Shown: positions 11,717 to 23,053, numbered from the stretch's first letter. The stretch: 64,000 bases of DNA from Acarospora socialis (GCA_025617375.2 JAMYGW020000004.1:186001-250000); one strand, 5' to 3'. A program made the numbers and translations. The notes: generated by a model from the sequence alone, not told the origin.

Positions 11717-12305
11717 TTACAAATGCGCCACACACTCGATCTCGACATCCGTCCTCATAGGCAGTTCCTTGACCGCGACACACGTTCGTCCCTAATGTAG
11801 ACTGTGGTGTCAGCTAGGTAGCTAGGAATGCGACTGGGAGGCCTCGGAGGTTGAGTACCGGCTTCGGCTGCTCGAAGAAGGTATCGTAGACTCTGTTCAT
11901 GGCGGCGAAATTCTCCATGGTCGTGAGGTAGATGTTTACTTTGACGACTGCGTGGCGCCCGGTTAGCAGTATAGGTAGAGAGAGAGAAGCGGGTGCTCGT
12001 GCCGTTCTTCAGACTGCTGCCGCCGGCTTCGAGGACGGCGGATAGGTTGCGGAGGGCTTGTGCCTATGTAGCCGTACGGGATCTTTTCAGTATAACGCGT
12101 AACAGAGAAAGGTCACAGTGTATAGAGAGGTTTGGTTGCGACTCACAGTTCTGTCGCCTACCCCGCCCTCGACTATGGCCTGCGTCTCTGGGTTGATGCC
12201 AATGCTGCCGGAACAGTAGACCATGCCATTGCAAACGATGGCCTGCGAGAAGAAGGATAACGGAGCCGGGGCGTTGGGCGTGTTGACTGCTGTTCTGGTA
12301 GGCAT
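11717..12305 (-). CDS. RidA/YjgF/UK114 family enamine/imine deaminase
   Basis: Four small exons on the minus strand: 12305-12147, 12063-12003, 11947-11859 and 11791-11717, giving 127 aa, the normal RidA length. RidA proteins hydrolyse reactive enamine/imine intermediates such as 2-aminoacrylate released by PLP enzymes; fungal copies are cytosolic or mitochondrial. Visible signatures: FFSQAIVCNGMVYCSGSIG at the N-terminus, AQALRNLSAVLEAGGSSL, a middle VVKVNIYLTTMENFAAMNRVY, and the C-terminal GRTCVAVKELP with the substrate-binding Arg, ending VEIECVAHL. Introns are 83, 55 and 67 nt. The middle one begins with GC rather than GT (12002-12001) and ends in CAG after a GCTAAC branch point. No mitochondrial presequence is obvious. 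Confidence 0.92.
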
Positions 12306-12662
12306 GGTGTGTTGATGGCCTATGAGTCTTAGCCTAGGGCGTGGGGTAGCTTGAGCTTATCACGTTTCCGTTTCTACAGATGGTGGGGCAATAGTCACAA
12401 CAATAATACCAATATTATCTAGATGCCGTGCGACATGTGATTGTTCACTCATTGACCGCCGACCCATATCAGGAGTATAGTTGATCGGCTCGAATGATCC
12501 CTCCTGATGGTCGACGCCCTGCTACATGATACAGAAAGATGCGCCAAGATGATCATCATACAATAACCCAAAACATACGCCCGCGAATAAGCTAGGAAAC
12601 CAAAGAATTGTTCGCATCCCACTTGTACACGTGCAGATAACACATGAGGGCTATCAACCGCT
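12306..12662. other. Intergenic, no gene recognised
   Basis: Short spacer between the RidA start codon and the stop of the repeat protein, presumably RidA promoter. No other feature seen. Confidence 0.5.
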
Positions 12663-13580
12663 CTACCGACGATACCTGCTTCCCCTCCGTCGCGGTGACC
12701 TCAGAGGCCCGGCGAAACTGTCATCAGAATCAGACCCCCACCCGCTCGGTGAACCCCTGAACAACCTCTGACCGCTCCCGAAGCTATCATCATCGTCGTC
12801 GTCGAACGAATACACCGACTCATCTCTCCGTCTATGATCTCGATGTCGCGACCTTCCCCGGCGGTGATGGTGTTCGATATGTTGCGGCATACGTGCGCGA
12901 GGACGATCCTCGAAGTGATGTTGATCTCCCCTCCCCCCGTGACCGTGCCCATGCCTGGGTTCAATGATCTGCACAATTTCATTCTCATTTCCAGGTCCAC
13001 CGCCACGCGGCTGTTGGAACCCTCCCTGCGGAAGAGGACGAATGGGAACCGGTTGAGCCATCATTTCTGCGCCAGGGGGCGGCTGGGGCCGGAACGGCTG
13101 GGCGAATTGTGGCTGTTGGCCGAGCAGTGGCTGCTGCCCGTGGTGTGCTTGTGGATTGAAGCCTGGGTGCTGGCCATGTGGTGGGTGCTGGCCATGTGGT
13201 GGGTGCTGGCCATGTGGTGGGTGCTGGCCATGCATAGGGATCTGTCCGTGAGGTAGTTGGTGACCGAACCCCGGAGGTTGGCCATGTTGTGCTTGCGGAA
13301 CCCAGCATGGATTTGGACCGTAAGGAGGTTGCTGGTACGATGTCCGCGGCTCAACATAGTAAGGTGGTGGCGTATCGTACTCTCCATGCCCCATCTCCGA
13401 CACGCTGCCCCGATGTGAGCCCCGGTTTGAGCTCCGGTGCGTTCTGGCGTCCCAGTCGTCGTCGGATCTCCCTGAGTTGTGGCCCTTGACGAAGGCGAGG
13501 CGTTTGCGTCTGGGTTCACCACGGTAGCGTGGCTTACGCTCCTGGATTTCCAGATCACCGTCGGGCGCAAAGAAACACAT
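12663..13580 (-). CDS. His/Pro/Gly-rich repeat protein with charged C-terminus
   Basis: Single exon, 305 aa from the ATG at 13580. The frame stays open a few codons further upstream but without an ATG. An AACAG just upstream could be the acceptor of a leader intron. The N-terminus (MCFFAPDGDLEIQERKPRYRG) is followed by a Pro/Gln/His/Gly-rich region. It contains four tandem HGQHPP units (18-bp DNA repeat), then a basic-acidic C-terminus rich in Arg, His, Asp and Ser, with a run of Asp and a final RSPRRRGSRYRR. The whole protein looks intrinsically disordered. An RNA-binding or metal-binding role could be imagined from the composition, but nothing proves it. No family recognised. Confidence 0.7.
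   Translation of the reverse strand: MCFFAPDGDLEIQERKPRYRGEPRRKRLAFVKGHNSGRSDDDWDARTHRSSNRGSHRGSVSEMGHGEYDTPPPYYVEPRTSYQQPPYGPNPCWVPQAQHGQPPGFGHQLPHGQIPMHGQHPPHGQHPPHGQHPPHGQHPGFNPQAHHGQQPLLGQQPQFAQPFRPQPPPGAEMMAQPVPIRPLPQGGFQQPRGGGPGNENEIVQIIEPRHGHGHGGRGDQHHFEDRPRARMPQHIEHHHRRGRSRHRDHRRRDESVYSFDDDDDDSFGSGQRLFRGSPSGWGSDSDDSFAGPLRSPRRRGSRYRR
13165..13232 (-). repeat. 18-bp tandem coding repeat (HGQHPP units)
   Basis: An 18-bp unit (GGGTGCTGGCCATGTGGT on the plus strand) is repeated nearly perfectly almost four times within the His/Pro-rich gene. Near identity at the DNA level indicates recent slippage or expansion. Confidence 0.85.
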
Positions 13581-14500
13581 TGTCCTCTTCACTCCCTGTT
13601 GCACACAAGCTAATAGATCCCAAGAGTATCTTGGATCTGTGCACGTTGGCTGTAGGCAAAGTTATGCCCGACTGACGGCGAATCGTCTTCTCTGACTTAA
13701 AATATGACTTGACTCAAGATACAGCTATTGCCTTGAGAAGAACGAGGCGTCTAGTGAACAAGATACTGAGAAAGTGGACCATTGAGGAATGAGAAGAGAC
13801 TCCCTTATACTCAACCGGGCCAAAACATCGAGCCTCGTTCTGCACACCATCTCGAATTTTCCCCCTGGTTACAAGCGCCATGAAGGATCATTGTTTTAGT
13901 ATTTCTCAGCTGGCTTAACACTTTGCCTGCCTTACGACGCCAATTGTAGGCATCCATCGTTGGAGGTTACTCAAGTCGCTATCAACGGGCGCCGCCCAGA
14001 CAAGGGTCCGTCCAAGAGGGTGTGTAGTGTTGCGAGTACAACATAATACTGATACCACGAGAGACTGATCCAAGAGATCCATTCACAAGTAGCCTCGTCC
14101 CAGAAGTAGATGGCTGTCCGTTTGTAGTAAGGAACGCGAACTGGAGGGGTTGAGGTTGCGAAGCCGGGCGCATAGCTCAGCCACAACGGGCGCCTAGTTT
14201 ACCATACGAACAAGGCGCACTCTCAACTGAACTGACGACATCCTTTTTTGGCAACGGTCCTTTTGTATCAGTAACACAGGGTAACAGACAGCTCGTTTCA
14301 TCTGTACGCTCAGTGTAGGATTGAGGTGCTGATAGAGAGGGTGACTCTGTGCTAAGCCTATGTGGGAGTGGCTGTTCCCTGCATAACCCCCAAAGTTTGG
14401 GGGTGGCTATGTCGCCTCGTTGCCCGGACTCGGCTGTAGTAGACCGCCAAACGATGCAGAGTCTAGGAGAGTCGGGCGAAGCGGCAGTGCTTCGATACTA
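13581..14500. other. Intergenic, no gene recognised
   Basis: About 920 bp with short open frames only. It should contain the promoter of the His/Pro-rich gene and the 3' end of the antiporter transcript. Confidence 0.5.
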
Positions 14501-16076
14501 TCAAGCCCAAGTACCCAGAGCCAAGCTGTATAGCCCGTTCGGAGAACTGTTAGCGCCCTCTCCATCCAGATGCCTCAGCTTTCTAACCACAACCCCGACC
14601 CCGATGGGTCCGAGTAGGGTACAAAGCACAACCGCCCATATAATGACAAGGAACAATTCCTCGTTTGAATCGGCTTTGTCATACCCGGCTGAGGCTGCTG
14701 ACTGAACAGTTAAGGTACCAGCACTGAAGGATAGGGATGCTATCAGAAAGCCTATCTCTCCCCGTGCAATCATCGCCAATGAAATGACAGCCGCAGGAAC
14801 ATGTGGTGCTCGCTCTTGGAGGTTTGTACTACTTTGACCATGGCTTGTACCGTGCCTCAGTCTATGCACGAAATACTGCCCATAGACAGCGGAGCCCACA
14901 GCGGCTTTGGCAACCATCATCATGACTGCGTAGGTGATACCCTTCCATAAGACTGATCCATTGAACATCTCGCGGATTGGGATGGCAAACCCGATGGATG
15001 CCTTGCCTGATTAGCTGACTGATGGCGGGTGCGAGATGCGAAAGTACGGTACTCACGAAGAAGAATGGTGCCAGTACATATCCAATAACAGGGTGGTAAT
15101 ATTTCTCGTATACCTCAGTAGATTTCATGGTGAGCTCTTGACTATGCTCAGATGCATCTTGAGATACAACATGATCACCCACAGACTGCACAAAGCCCCC
15201 GGCAATAAACGCTGCAAACAAGATAGATGCATCTATGTAAGCAGCGATAGTGACGAAGGCTATTAGAGCTAGAGTGGCAAGAATAAAGTGCTGATGTGGT
15301 AATCTGCGAAAAGTGCTCTTCACAGAATTGTTTAACTTTTCGAAGTTGCTTTTCTCATTTTCAGGTGCCTGATTCTCGTAAAGCCACCGCAAGGCTCTTC
15401 GTACAATAGGGCGTACCATATAAGGCGTAAGTATCAAAGTGACGAGTAACGTAGCCAAAGACGACACAATAGGACGTGCAACACCCCAAGCTGTAAACGT
15501 CCCACTTCCGAGAGCAGTGACAATTTTCACCATCACAAGGCCCACGACGTCGTCCATCATTGCCGCTCCAACAAGAACAACTCCGAGTTTTGTCCTTTGT
15601 AAGCCAGCGGCAGACAGAATGGCGAAAGTCGTGCCGAGAGATGTCGAGCAGAGAGACGCACCAGCTGAGAAGGCGGCCAATGGACTGGGGTGAGCCATGC
15701 CCGCGTCACTGGCGAATGGGAAAAACAGGAGAAGAAAGGATAACCCAATCGGCAAGCAAAGACCGATGGTCGCGATGCTGACTGACATCAGTGCTGTTTT
15801 CCGAAGGCCTGAGGGAGGCGTATTCATGCCGCCCTCAAAGACTAAAGCAATAAGCCCTAAATATCCGAGAGACTGCACAGTCTTTTGAGTAGCTTCGCTG
15901 AGCCATGCTGTGGCCCCTAATGGAGAGCCCCATATGACACCAATCAAGATCTCTCCAAGTAACCCACAGTAGAGGGTACGATCCAATATATATCTAGAGC
16001 CGTTAAGCGTCAAGAGAAAAGAGGTGAGAGAAAGTATTGTGGTGATGCCCGGTTCGTGGTAGGGTAATGAAGCCAT
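14501..16076 (-). CDS. CPA2-type cation/H+ antiporter (Na_H_Exchanger domain)
   Basis: Two exons, 16076-15057 and 15001-14501, give 506 aa. The 55-nt intron has a GTGAGT donor and joins APFFF to ASIGFAIPIRE. ATG 16076 (MASLPYHEPGITTIL) begins the first membrane segment; the frame is open further upstream but without an ATG. About 12 hydrophobic helices are visible. Family marks are GLIALVFEGGMNT, GASLCSTSLGTTFAILSAAGL and GAAMMDDVVGLVMVKIV with the paired Asp of CPA2/KefB-type exchangers, and AMIARGEIGFLIASLSFSAG near the C-terminus. It likely exchanges Na+ or K+ for protons in the plasma or an organellar membrane. There is no long regulatory tail. Ion preference cannot be read from the sequence. 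Confidence 0.9.
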
Positions 16077-17197
16077 GATGGCGAAAAGACAATGAAAGTC
16101 GTAGAATGATTCCAGCTTCCACCGCAATCTCTTTGCACCAACATCAAGCCATGTGTATTGCGAAACAAACACCCATAGTTACACCTTAGGCTCCAACCAG
16201 TGAGTTAAAGAGACCCATTCGAAGTATGCGTGTTTCCTCCGCTCTGTGCTCTTGGTGTTATTGGGTAGCCTTGTACTCAAAGGTCGACCGGCCCTGTATA
16301 GTTACCTCGTCAGTAGCATATGACCCCCTTTGGACAGTACCATAGTACCCTCGAGCGGATAGGCAGTGCTTCGTACGGATACCAGGTATCTTGTATCTCC
16401 AAACTCGTGAGGAACAATTACCGCAAGACTACCTTGGCCGCCACCACATATCACGCTTGTGGCTTGGTTAGAGTGTATCGCGTCTATTAAAATATTGCCT
16501 TGTCAGCCTTGCAAGGCTATCGAGAAGGCTTACGCGTAACATCTGGTCTCGGCCCTTTGCTGTGTCTCTGGGTTGCACCCGGGCGTCACAGCCCACTACC
16601 TACATGTGTCTAGATATTGTAAGATTACAAAGTATTTATCCTAATGTTTCTACATTTATCGACACGGACCCATTACCTTCACTATTGTTTTGTGATCCGA
16701 GGGACTCTCTGGAGATTCTCAACCAGCAACTCGTTCACTTGGCGGAGACGCTTCCAAGTTATCACAGAGCATCAAATTGATGCACTGGATCCAGAGTCTG
16801 AAGACATCTAAGCTCGAAAACTATATACAATGAACTAACTGCTAAGTCAATAAGTGAATAGCAAAACGTATATGGGTACGCTGTGATTGCCAGAGGAGGC
16901 ATCATCGTTTGGATATGGCCAATTAATGCAAGAACTCGGCCATATACCGAACCGCCCAAGGACTCAGTCGCTGTTCTAGTACTTCTGCTCTTAGACTGGC
17001 CAGCACGTTGTAAGCCCTTGGATTTGGAGTCTCAATTTCGTCGTGGTGGCCTTCTGAGACGCTGCAGGGATCGTATCGAGAAGGCGAAGAAAGAAACTTA
17101 CAATCGAGCCCTTGACATACTACAAGAGCCGTCGCAGCCGTAAACGTCGACCACACTCTTCACTTAGTTACCGCTTATATCCCCCGTGTTTTCTCGT
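16077..17197. other. Intergenic, no gene recognised
   Basis: About 1.1 kb upstream of the antiporter and downstream of the enoyl-CoA hydratase gene. Only short open frames without domains. Confidence 0.5.
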
Positions 17198-18375
17198 TCA
17201 GAGCTTCGCTTTCACTTCGGTGTTCGCTTTAGCCCTGCTTCTCACATCCACGGGCTCCCACCAAGGATATGCACCCGGCGCATCTTCCTGCATCGTGCCC
17301 TGGAAACGGGGCGATCTCTTTTCGAGGAATGACTTGATGCCCTCATTCTTATCCCTATTGTCATCCGCGATGTCAGGTTGGAACAACGATAGTAAGGATA
17401 GAAACTGATAGGACGGACCTGCTCTTGAACAACTCAGATAGCAACCTTGAGTCCAACAAATGTGTCCCTTCCGCCGTCCCAGGATTTCGCCACATCATTT
17501 GCCGCATGAGGTAAGTCGACACAGCGGATGTGTTCTGCGCAATGTCCTGCGCTAGCTCGAGCGCACGCGGAAGGACTTGGGCGGGATCTGGTAGTATTTC
17601 GGAGAAGAGACCGGCTAGAAGAGGTGATGTAGCCGGATATGTGGAGCCAGTTGTGGTGAGATGGCTGCCGCTGTACATTAACATACAATCTCATTATAGT
17701 CGCGGCGAGGCTTACATTGCTTTCGAGTAACCTATCAGTCTAGGTAAGAAGAAACTGGAACATGCTTCCATCACGATACCACGCCTCGCGAAGACGAACC
17801 CGCATTTCGCTGACGCCGCCGCAATTCTGATTGCAGCGGGAAGTCCCATAGTCATGCCGACGCCGACGGCAGACCCGTTAATGGCCATGACGGTCGGTTT
17901 GCGGCAGTGGTGGATCGCGAGCACTACTCTCCCCCCTCTTACCCACTTTACCATTAGCATCCACCTTTCAATGTATAGTGGCAGTTACGCCAGCCCCATA
18001 GTCTGATGTACAGCAGCAGCATCCCGTAATGCCGCTGCTGCAAGCCCTGACTCACCCATCCCGGTGCTCATTGACCGGCTCGTTCCCAGCATTCAGACCC
18101 ACATCGAGATCTGCACCAGCGCAAAACATCTTCCCGTGGCCAGTCACAACTATCGCTTTCACTCTATCGTCGACGTCGAACATGGCGAAAGCCCGTTCCA
18201 TCTCCTCCATCATCGTATTCGTGAATGCATTGTGTTTACCAGGGCGATAGAGGGTCAGAAGAATCACAGGTGTAGGTGTTGGAGAGGATGCCGGGACGTG
18301 AGAGATGCGGATGTCTTGAAGAGGCAGGTCTGAGTAGGATGAGGGGAGTTCGACGGTGGGCAATGGCGGAGACAT
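17198..18375 (-). CDS. Peroxisomal enoyl-CoA hydratase/isomerase family protein (PTS1 AKL)
   Basis: Four exons on the minus strand: 18375-18056, 17937-17716, 17664-17419 and 17354-17198, giving 314 aa. Phases agree at all three introns (118, 51 and 64 nt). Crotonase-fold marks are visible: [15 protein letters not shown], the oxyanion loop [13 protein letters not shown], the second oxyanion segment [18 protein letters not shown], and [39 protein letters not shown] and [22 protein letters not shown] follow in the C-terminal helical part. The protein ends in Ala-Lys-Leu, an accepted type 1 peroxisomal targeting signal. So it probably acts in peroxisomal fatty-acid beta-oxidation as a hydratase or delta3,delta2-enoyl-CoA isomerase; the sequence does not settle which. 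Confidence 0.92.
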
Positions 18376-19035
18376 TGTAGAGTATAGCCGTCCGTGTAGA
18401 TATAAACAGAGAAATCGATTTAGCAATTCGCTGAATGGTGGGCGATAGGGGCTCAACCAAGCTTCACAAAGCTGTCAACCTCCTTCAACTATTTGCGCAT
18501 GCTGTTGGAGGAAGGATCGACACCGTCAGGTATACTCAAGTACTGGTCGCCGAGGTCTCGGTTGGCCTAAGGTAAAGGCCAAGGGGGTTTGAGGGTTTCG
18601 TAGCACCGTTGGCCCTGCGCGGTGCTACGAAACCTTCACCCCTCCCTCGGGCGGAGAGCCGAAATTCTGGGGTAGCGAAGTCCGAGCTTCTGCGGTGGAC
18701 TATCGAAACTTACATAATCAAATTTAGCAGATGAACTGGACGACGGCCATCATGGCTTGTGGCGATGTATGTGCCTTGGCTTTGACTTGAATTAAGGCCC
18801 TTCGATACTAGATATGACTTCAGGAGTTATCTACCTTATCGGTCTGACCCCTTGGTGCAAATCCGTAGCCTTGCAGCTGCGAAGGTTGGTATGGCACTTC
18901 GTATAGGGCCGCATCAGGCGCTGCGCCTTGTGCAACATCGGAGCGTGAATGCCTTGCAAACATGCCTTCGTACACTCCAAACCCACATAGTTCACCTGCG
19001 CATATTGTTGTTCAGGGCACTAATACTTTGAGTCA
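18376..19035. other. Intergenic with perfect inverted repeat
   Basis: Spacer between the divergent enoyl-CoA hydratase gene and the NLR relic. It holds a 15-bp perfect inverted repeat (listed separately) and adjacent GC-rich sequence (18550-18690) with smaller palindromes such as GCCGAGGTCTCGGTTGGC. No open frame of note. Confidence 0.5.
18594..18634. repeat. Perfect 15-bp inverted repeat (hairpin)
   Basis: GGTTTCGTAGCACCG at 18594-18608 and its exact reverse complement at 18620-18634 are separated by 11 nt. A folded-back MITE end, a terminator-like hairpin or a protein-binding palindrome are possible. No flanking target duplication was found. Confidence 0.75.
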
Positions 19036-19603
19036 ATGCCCGCAATGGCGGATCCGTTTTCCATCGCGGGAAGTGGAGTGGGCGTAATATCTCTTGGGTT
19101 GACAGTCTTTTCAGGCCTGCTTCAGTACTACGGCGATTGGAAAGATTCAGAGATCGATGTTGCTGCAATGTACACTTCAATCAAAGGACTCACCAAGTCC
19201 TTCATACTTATCAAGGATACAATAGATGGGCAGTCTTTCAGACATGACATTGTCAATTGAGTCACTGAAAGTCTAGATTCTTGCTCTGCCAGGGTGCAAA
19301 ATCTCAAAAAGAAACTGACAAAAATCAGAAGGGCAACACCAGACAAACCTGGCGAGAAATTCCTAGCCCACGCACAAAAAGCAACGTATCCCTTCAAGAA
19401 AAGCACATTGATAAAGCTAGCTGAAGTTGTTTCAGACCTACGGGATAATGTTAGTCTGACGGTGGATACATTGCAACTGTACGCTTGTGCGTTCTCTTTC
19501 ATTCTTGGGAGGTCATTGTGGCTAAAGGCTTGACCTCTTAGCAATGTCTCAGCTTCATCTTTACAAAAGTTAGAAGATATCAGTGCACAGTTGGCCAACC
19601 ACG

Positions 19604-22600
19604 TCAAGCAGTCCCAGTCTGCATCTGCCAATATCACTAGAAACATTGCTGAAATATGACTCACTCAGAAAGATTAGAATTGAAATCATGATTCAAGACT
19701 GAGATATTCATGAAACTGATCACCTCCAGCAGAACATGACTCTCAATTACTGCATCAAGAAACACTTCAGATCATTAGATGATTATCTCTCTTAAACTTC
19801 AGTATTCAACAGAATGATGTCTTCTCTCAACAACAACAAGAAACTGACAATTGATTACTACAAAGTGATCAGTTCTGAATGTGACTCAATGAAAAAATCA
19901 ATCTTCTCTGGTGTCCTGACATGCATAAGTGATTCTTCACCAAACTGATCTAGTATTTCTTGAAGCAAAAGTTGATATAGATCTAGCTGATGCTGACAAG
20001 ACAGTTCTTGTGTAGATGTCCTCTGTTTCTTCTCACACACTGTTATGTTTCTTCTGTCATCACTTCATGCTCAATAGTTTGTTTCTACAGCAGAACTCTA
20101 ATCTCTATTTACTTCAGATTGATCATTGTTGACTATTTTCAGCAATTGATTCATCAAGATGACATCAGTATCAGCTATGTTTACTGCATCTATAATGCAG
20201 TAGATCAGACAGCAATCAATCTCATGACAAGTTTACTTTAGCAACTTGTTCAACAGCAGTCAGTGTTGTCTGAGAATGTTACAAGTCTCTATAATCAACA
20301 TAGCAGAGAGAGAACTTGATTCTTGCTTTCAGAGTACATCAGACTACTACAAGCACATCTTCAGCATTTCTTCAGGATTTTCATTGTTGTTGATGTCTTG
20401 AATGAATGCTCAGAGAATGATGGTGTCAGGAATTCATTTCTTGCTCAACTTTGGTACTTGTTATGGTTATACCCTAGGTCTATTTGCTTACCCTGCGTTT
20501 GCTTGCCTAGAGACTGTCACTTAGACCTTATATAACTTTCACACATAGCTAGAGTAGAAAAACAACAGACTTCCACTTTACACTTGACTTAGATAGCCAC
20601 AACTCTACTTCACATACTAATTACTATATGGCATTGAGCCCAATAGATCTCTACTGAGAACTTAACTTCTTGTCATGAGTATTGCACTCTGACAGTACTT
20701 CTTATTCAACATAAGTCTTTTGATGACTTTCTAACATATTTTCTTCCTGAATCAAGTCTTTAAAGATGCTACATGTTTGCAGATTCATGTCAATGAAGAA
20801 GATCTTTGAATGTATCTTCAGGTGTGAATTGAACATCAAGCACTGATGAAAAGTCACAGTAAAAAAGATTCTAGTCTGAAAGATGCTATCATCAGCAGTA
20901 TTATTGACAAAGTCAATGACATGTAAGCTGTGACCTGAACCCTTCTGACTGAAGACACTGCTGAAAATACTTGACTTCACAGATTCTTACTCACTGAACT
21001 ACATCTTAACTCACTTGTAAATCAGAATAATCAAAGATCTCTTTGCAGAGCTCTACAGAGCTTGCTGAAGGAGATTGACAAAACTTATGATGAAACTATG
21101 CTTTGTATTGACAGTCAGAATCATCAAAAGATTGAATGAGTTAAACAGATTTTGTCTTGAATCAGTTATGCAGAATGGTCATTGACTGTCTGAGAACTGC
21201 AATGTGTGCTTGCAATTGAGTTCAAAGATACTGAGTTTGATGAAGAGACTGTCTCAAATGAGAATGTTCTGCTTTCAGTTTGCTGTGATCTTGTGGTTGT
21301 TGAACAGAAAAGCAACATTGTTCACTTTGTTCACTTTATCACAGAAAAGTATATTGAACAAATTCAATGCACATGATATTCTTTCACTCAAACATTGTTA
21401 TTCAAGAGTTGCCTCACCTACCTGTCTTTGAAGACCTTCACAAGTGAATCTTGTGTTAGAAACAATGTGGCTATCAGGTTGCAGGTCAATTCTCTTCTTG
21501 AATATGTTGTTCAACACTGGGGTGATCATGCACACAAGGCATTGAAGCAAGAATTGAAACATCAAAAGTTTGATCTTGAAGTTTCTCAAAGTCAAAGACA
21601 GTGTTGAAAGCTCTCTTCAAGTTGTGCATTGTCTTAATTGAGATCATTGTCACTTGTACTCAGTGAAGTCTTACAGTAATACCTTGAATCTTCACATTGC
21701 CACTGAATTTGACTTAGACAAACTTGCAGAAAAGTTGATTGACCAAGAGATTGATGTCAATATTAGAGACTATTTTGAATGTACATCACTACATAGAGCT
21801 GCAGCAAAGAGACATGACACCACAATATGAATGTTGCTTGACCAAGAAGCTAATACAAGGGTGAAAGATCAATTTTGCACAATCACTCTTCAACATGCAG
21901 CTGCTGCTGAATATGAGAGAGTGGTGCAGACACTTGTAGAAGTTGAATTAGGAGTATCTACTATCTTCTTTTGAGAAATCTTGGTGATTGATGAGTTTTT
22001 TGACACTGCTCAATATGGGCACATGAAGGTCATACAAGTGCTTTTCAAGCACTTGAAATATGATGAACACAGTACCTTTATTATGAGTAAACTGCTGAGT
22101 TCTGCTGCCAAGCATGAACAGCAAAGAGTGGTGAGTTTACTGCTTGAGGAAGGTGAAGAACTTGAAGGCTTTGATGTGTCAAAAGGTCAGGCATTGGGTG
22201 GAGTGACAACCAACAATTATACAAGTGTGATGAGCTTGTTGCTGAAAGCAGGAGCAGATATTAGTGCAGTCAGTTATGAAGAAGAAACAGCATTACAAAT
22301 AGCAGCCTGATATGAACATATGGCAGCCATGAAATTGCTGCTGAACAAGGGAGCCAACTTTGAGACAGTGAACAAATATGAAAACAAACCACTGCATACA
22401 GCTGTGCAGAACAAACACAATAAGATAGTCTCACTATTAATCAACAAGGGTGCTAATGTGAAAGCCACTGCTTGAACTGAAGATACAGTTCTAATCAGAG
22501 TGGTTAAAAAGAACTTAGTGTATATTGTACAGCAATTACTCAACAGTGAAGCAGATATGACTGTAAAGAATCAATGCTGTGGATGGTCAGCACTGCATTG

Positions 22601-23053
22601 GGCAATCATAAAAGAAACATGAAACTGTGATACAGCTGTTACTCAAGCATGGGACTCCAGAGAGACTGACTGACAAATGTGTCATGCTGACAAGACTCTA
22701 CCACACTATTCATGTCAACAACAACAATGACATACAGAAACTGCTCTCAGACAAATTGATGCTGCAATTCAGGGATATCAGGGTGTTCTTATCACTTCAT
22801 GCAGCTGTGGAGCACAGGCATGAGTCAGTTGTGAAAGCATTTCTTGAAAATGAAGTCAAAGTTGATGCAAAGACAGAGCACTCAGAAACAGCATTAATGC
22901 TTGCAGCAGCAAAAGGACATACTTCAGTGTTCAAGCTTCTGCTAGAGCATGGAGCACACATTGAATGCAAGGATGACTGCAGTTGGACAGCACTATCACT
23001 GGCAGCATGGAAAGGAAACATACCAGTTGTTAAGCTTCTGCTGAAGAATGGAG
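19604..23053. other. CpG-free hypermutated tract
   Basis: Reading every base from the CG at 19602 to the CG at 23054, I find one CpG (20496, inside the solo LTR) in 3.45 kb, while TpG and CpA are abundant. Flanking parts of the same gene have ordinary CpG. This fits CpG-directed cytosine deamination with sharp limits. CpA is not depleted, so it is not the usual CpA-to-TpA RIP pattern. Confidence 0.85.
20459..20694. mobile_element. Solo LTR, 236 bp, with 5-bp target-site duplication
   Basis: The element starts TGTTATGG and ends CTGACA, the TG...CA ends of LTR retrotransposons. It is flanked by GTACT on both sides (20454-20458 and 20695-20699). A TATATAA box at 20529-20535 is the expected LTR promoter. 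Removing the element and one duplication restores the surrounding NACHT reading frame. No internal retrotransposon genes are present, so it is the product of LTR-LTR recombination. Superfamily cannot be assigned from an LTR alone. Confidence 0.85.

Noticed and set aside
19604-23053. Explanation of the tract as classical CpA-directed RIP
   Set aside because: CpA is plentiful and TpA is not inflated, whereas CpG is nearly absent.
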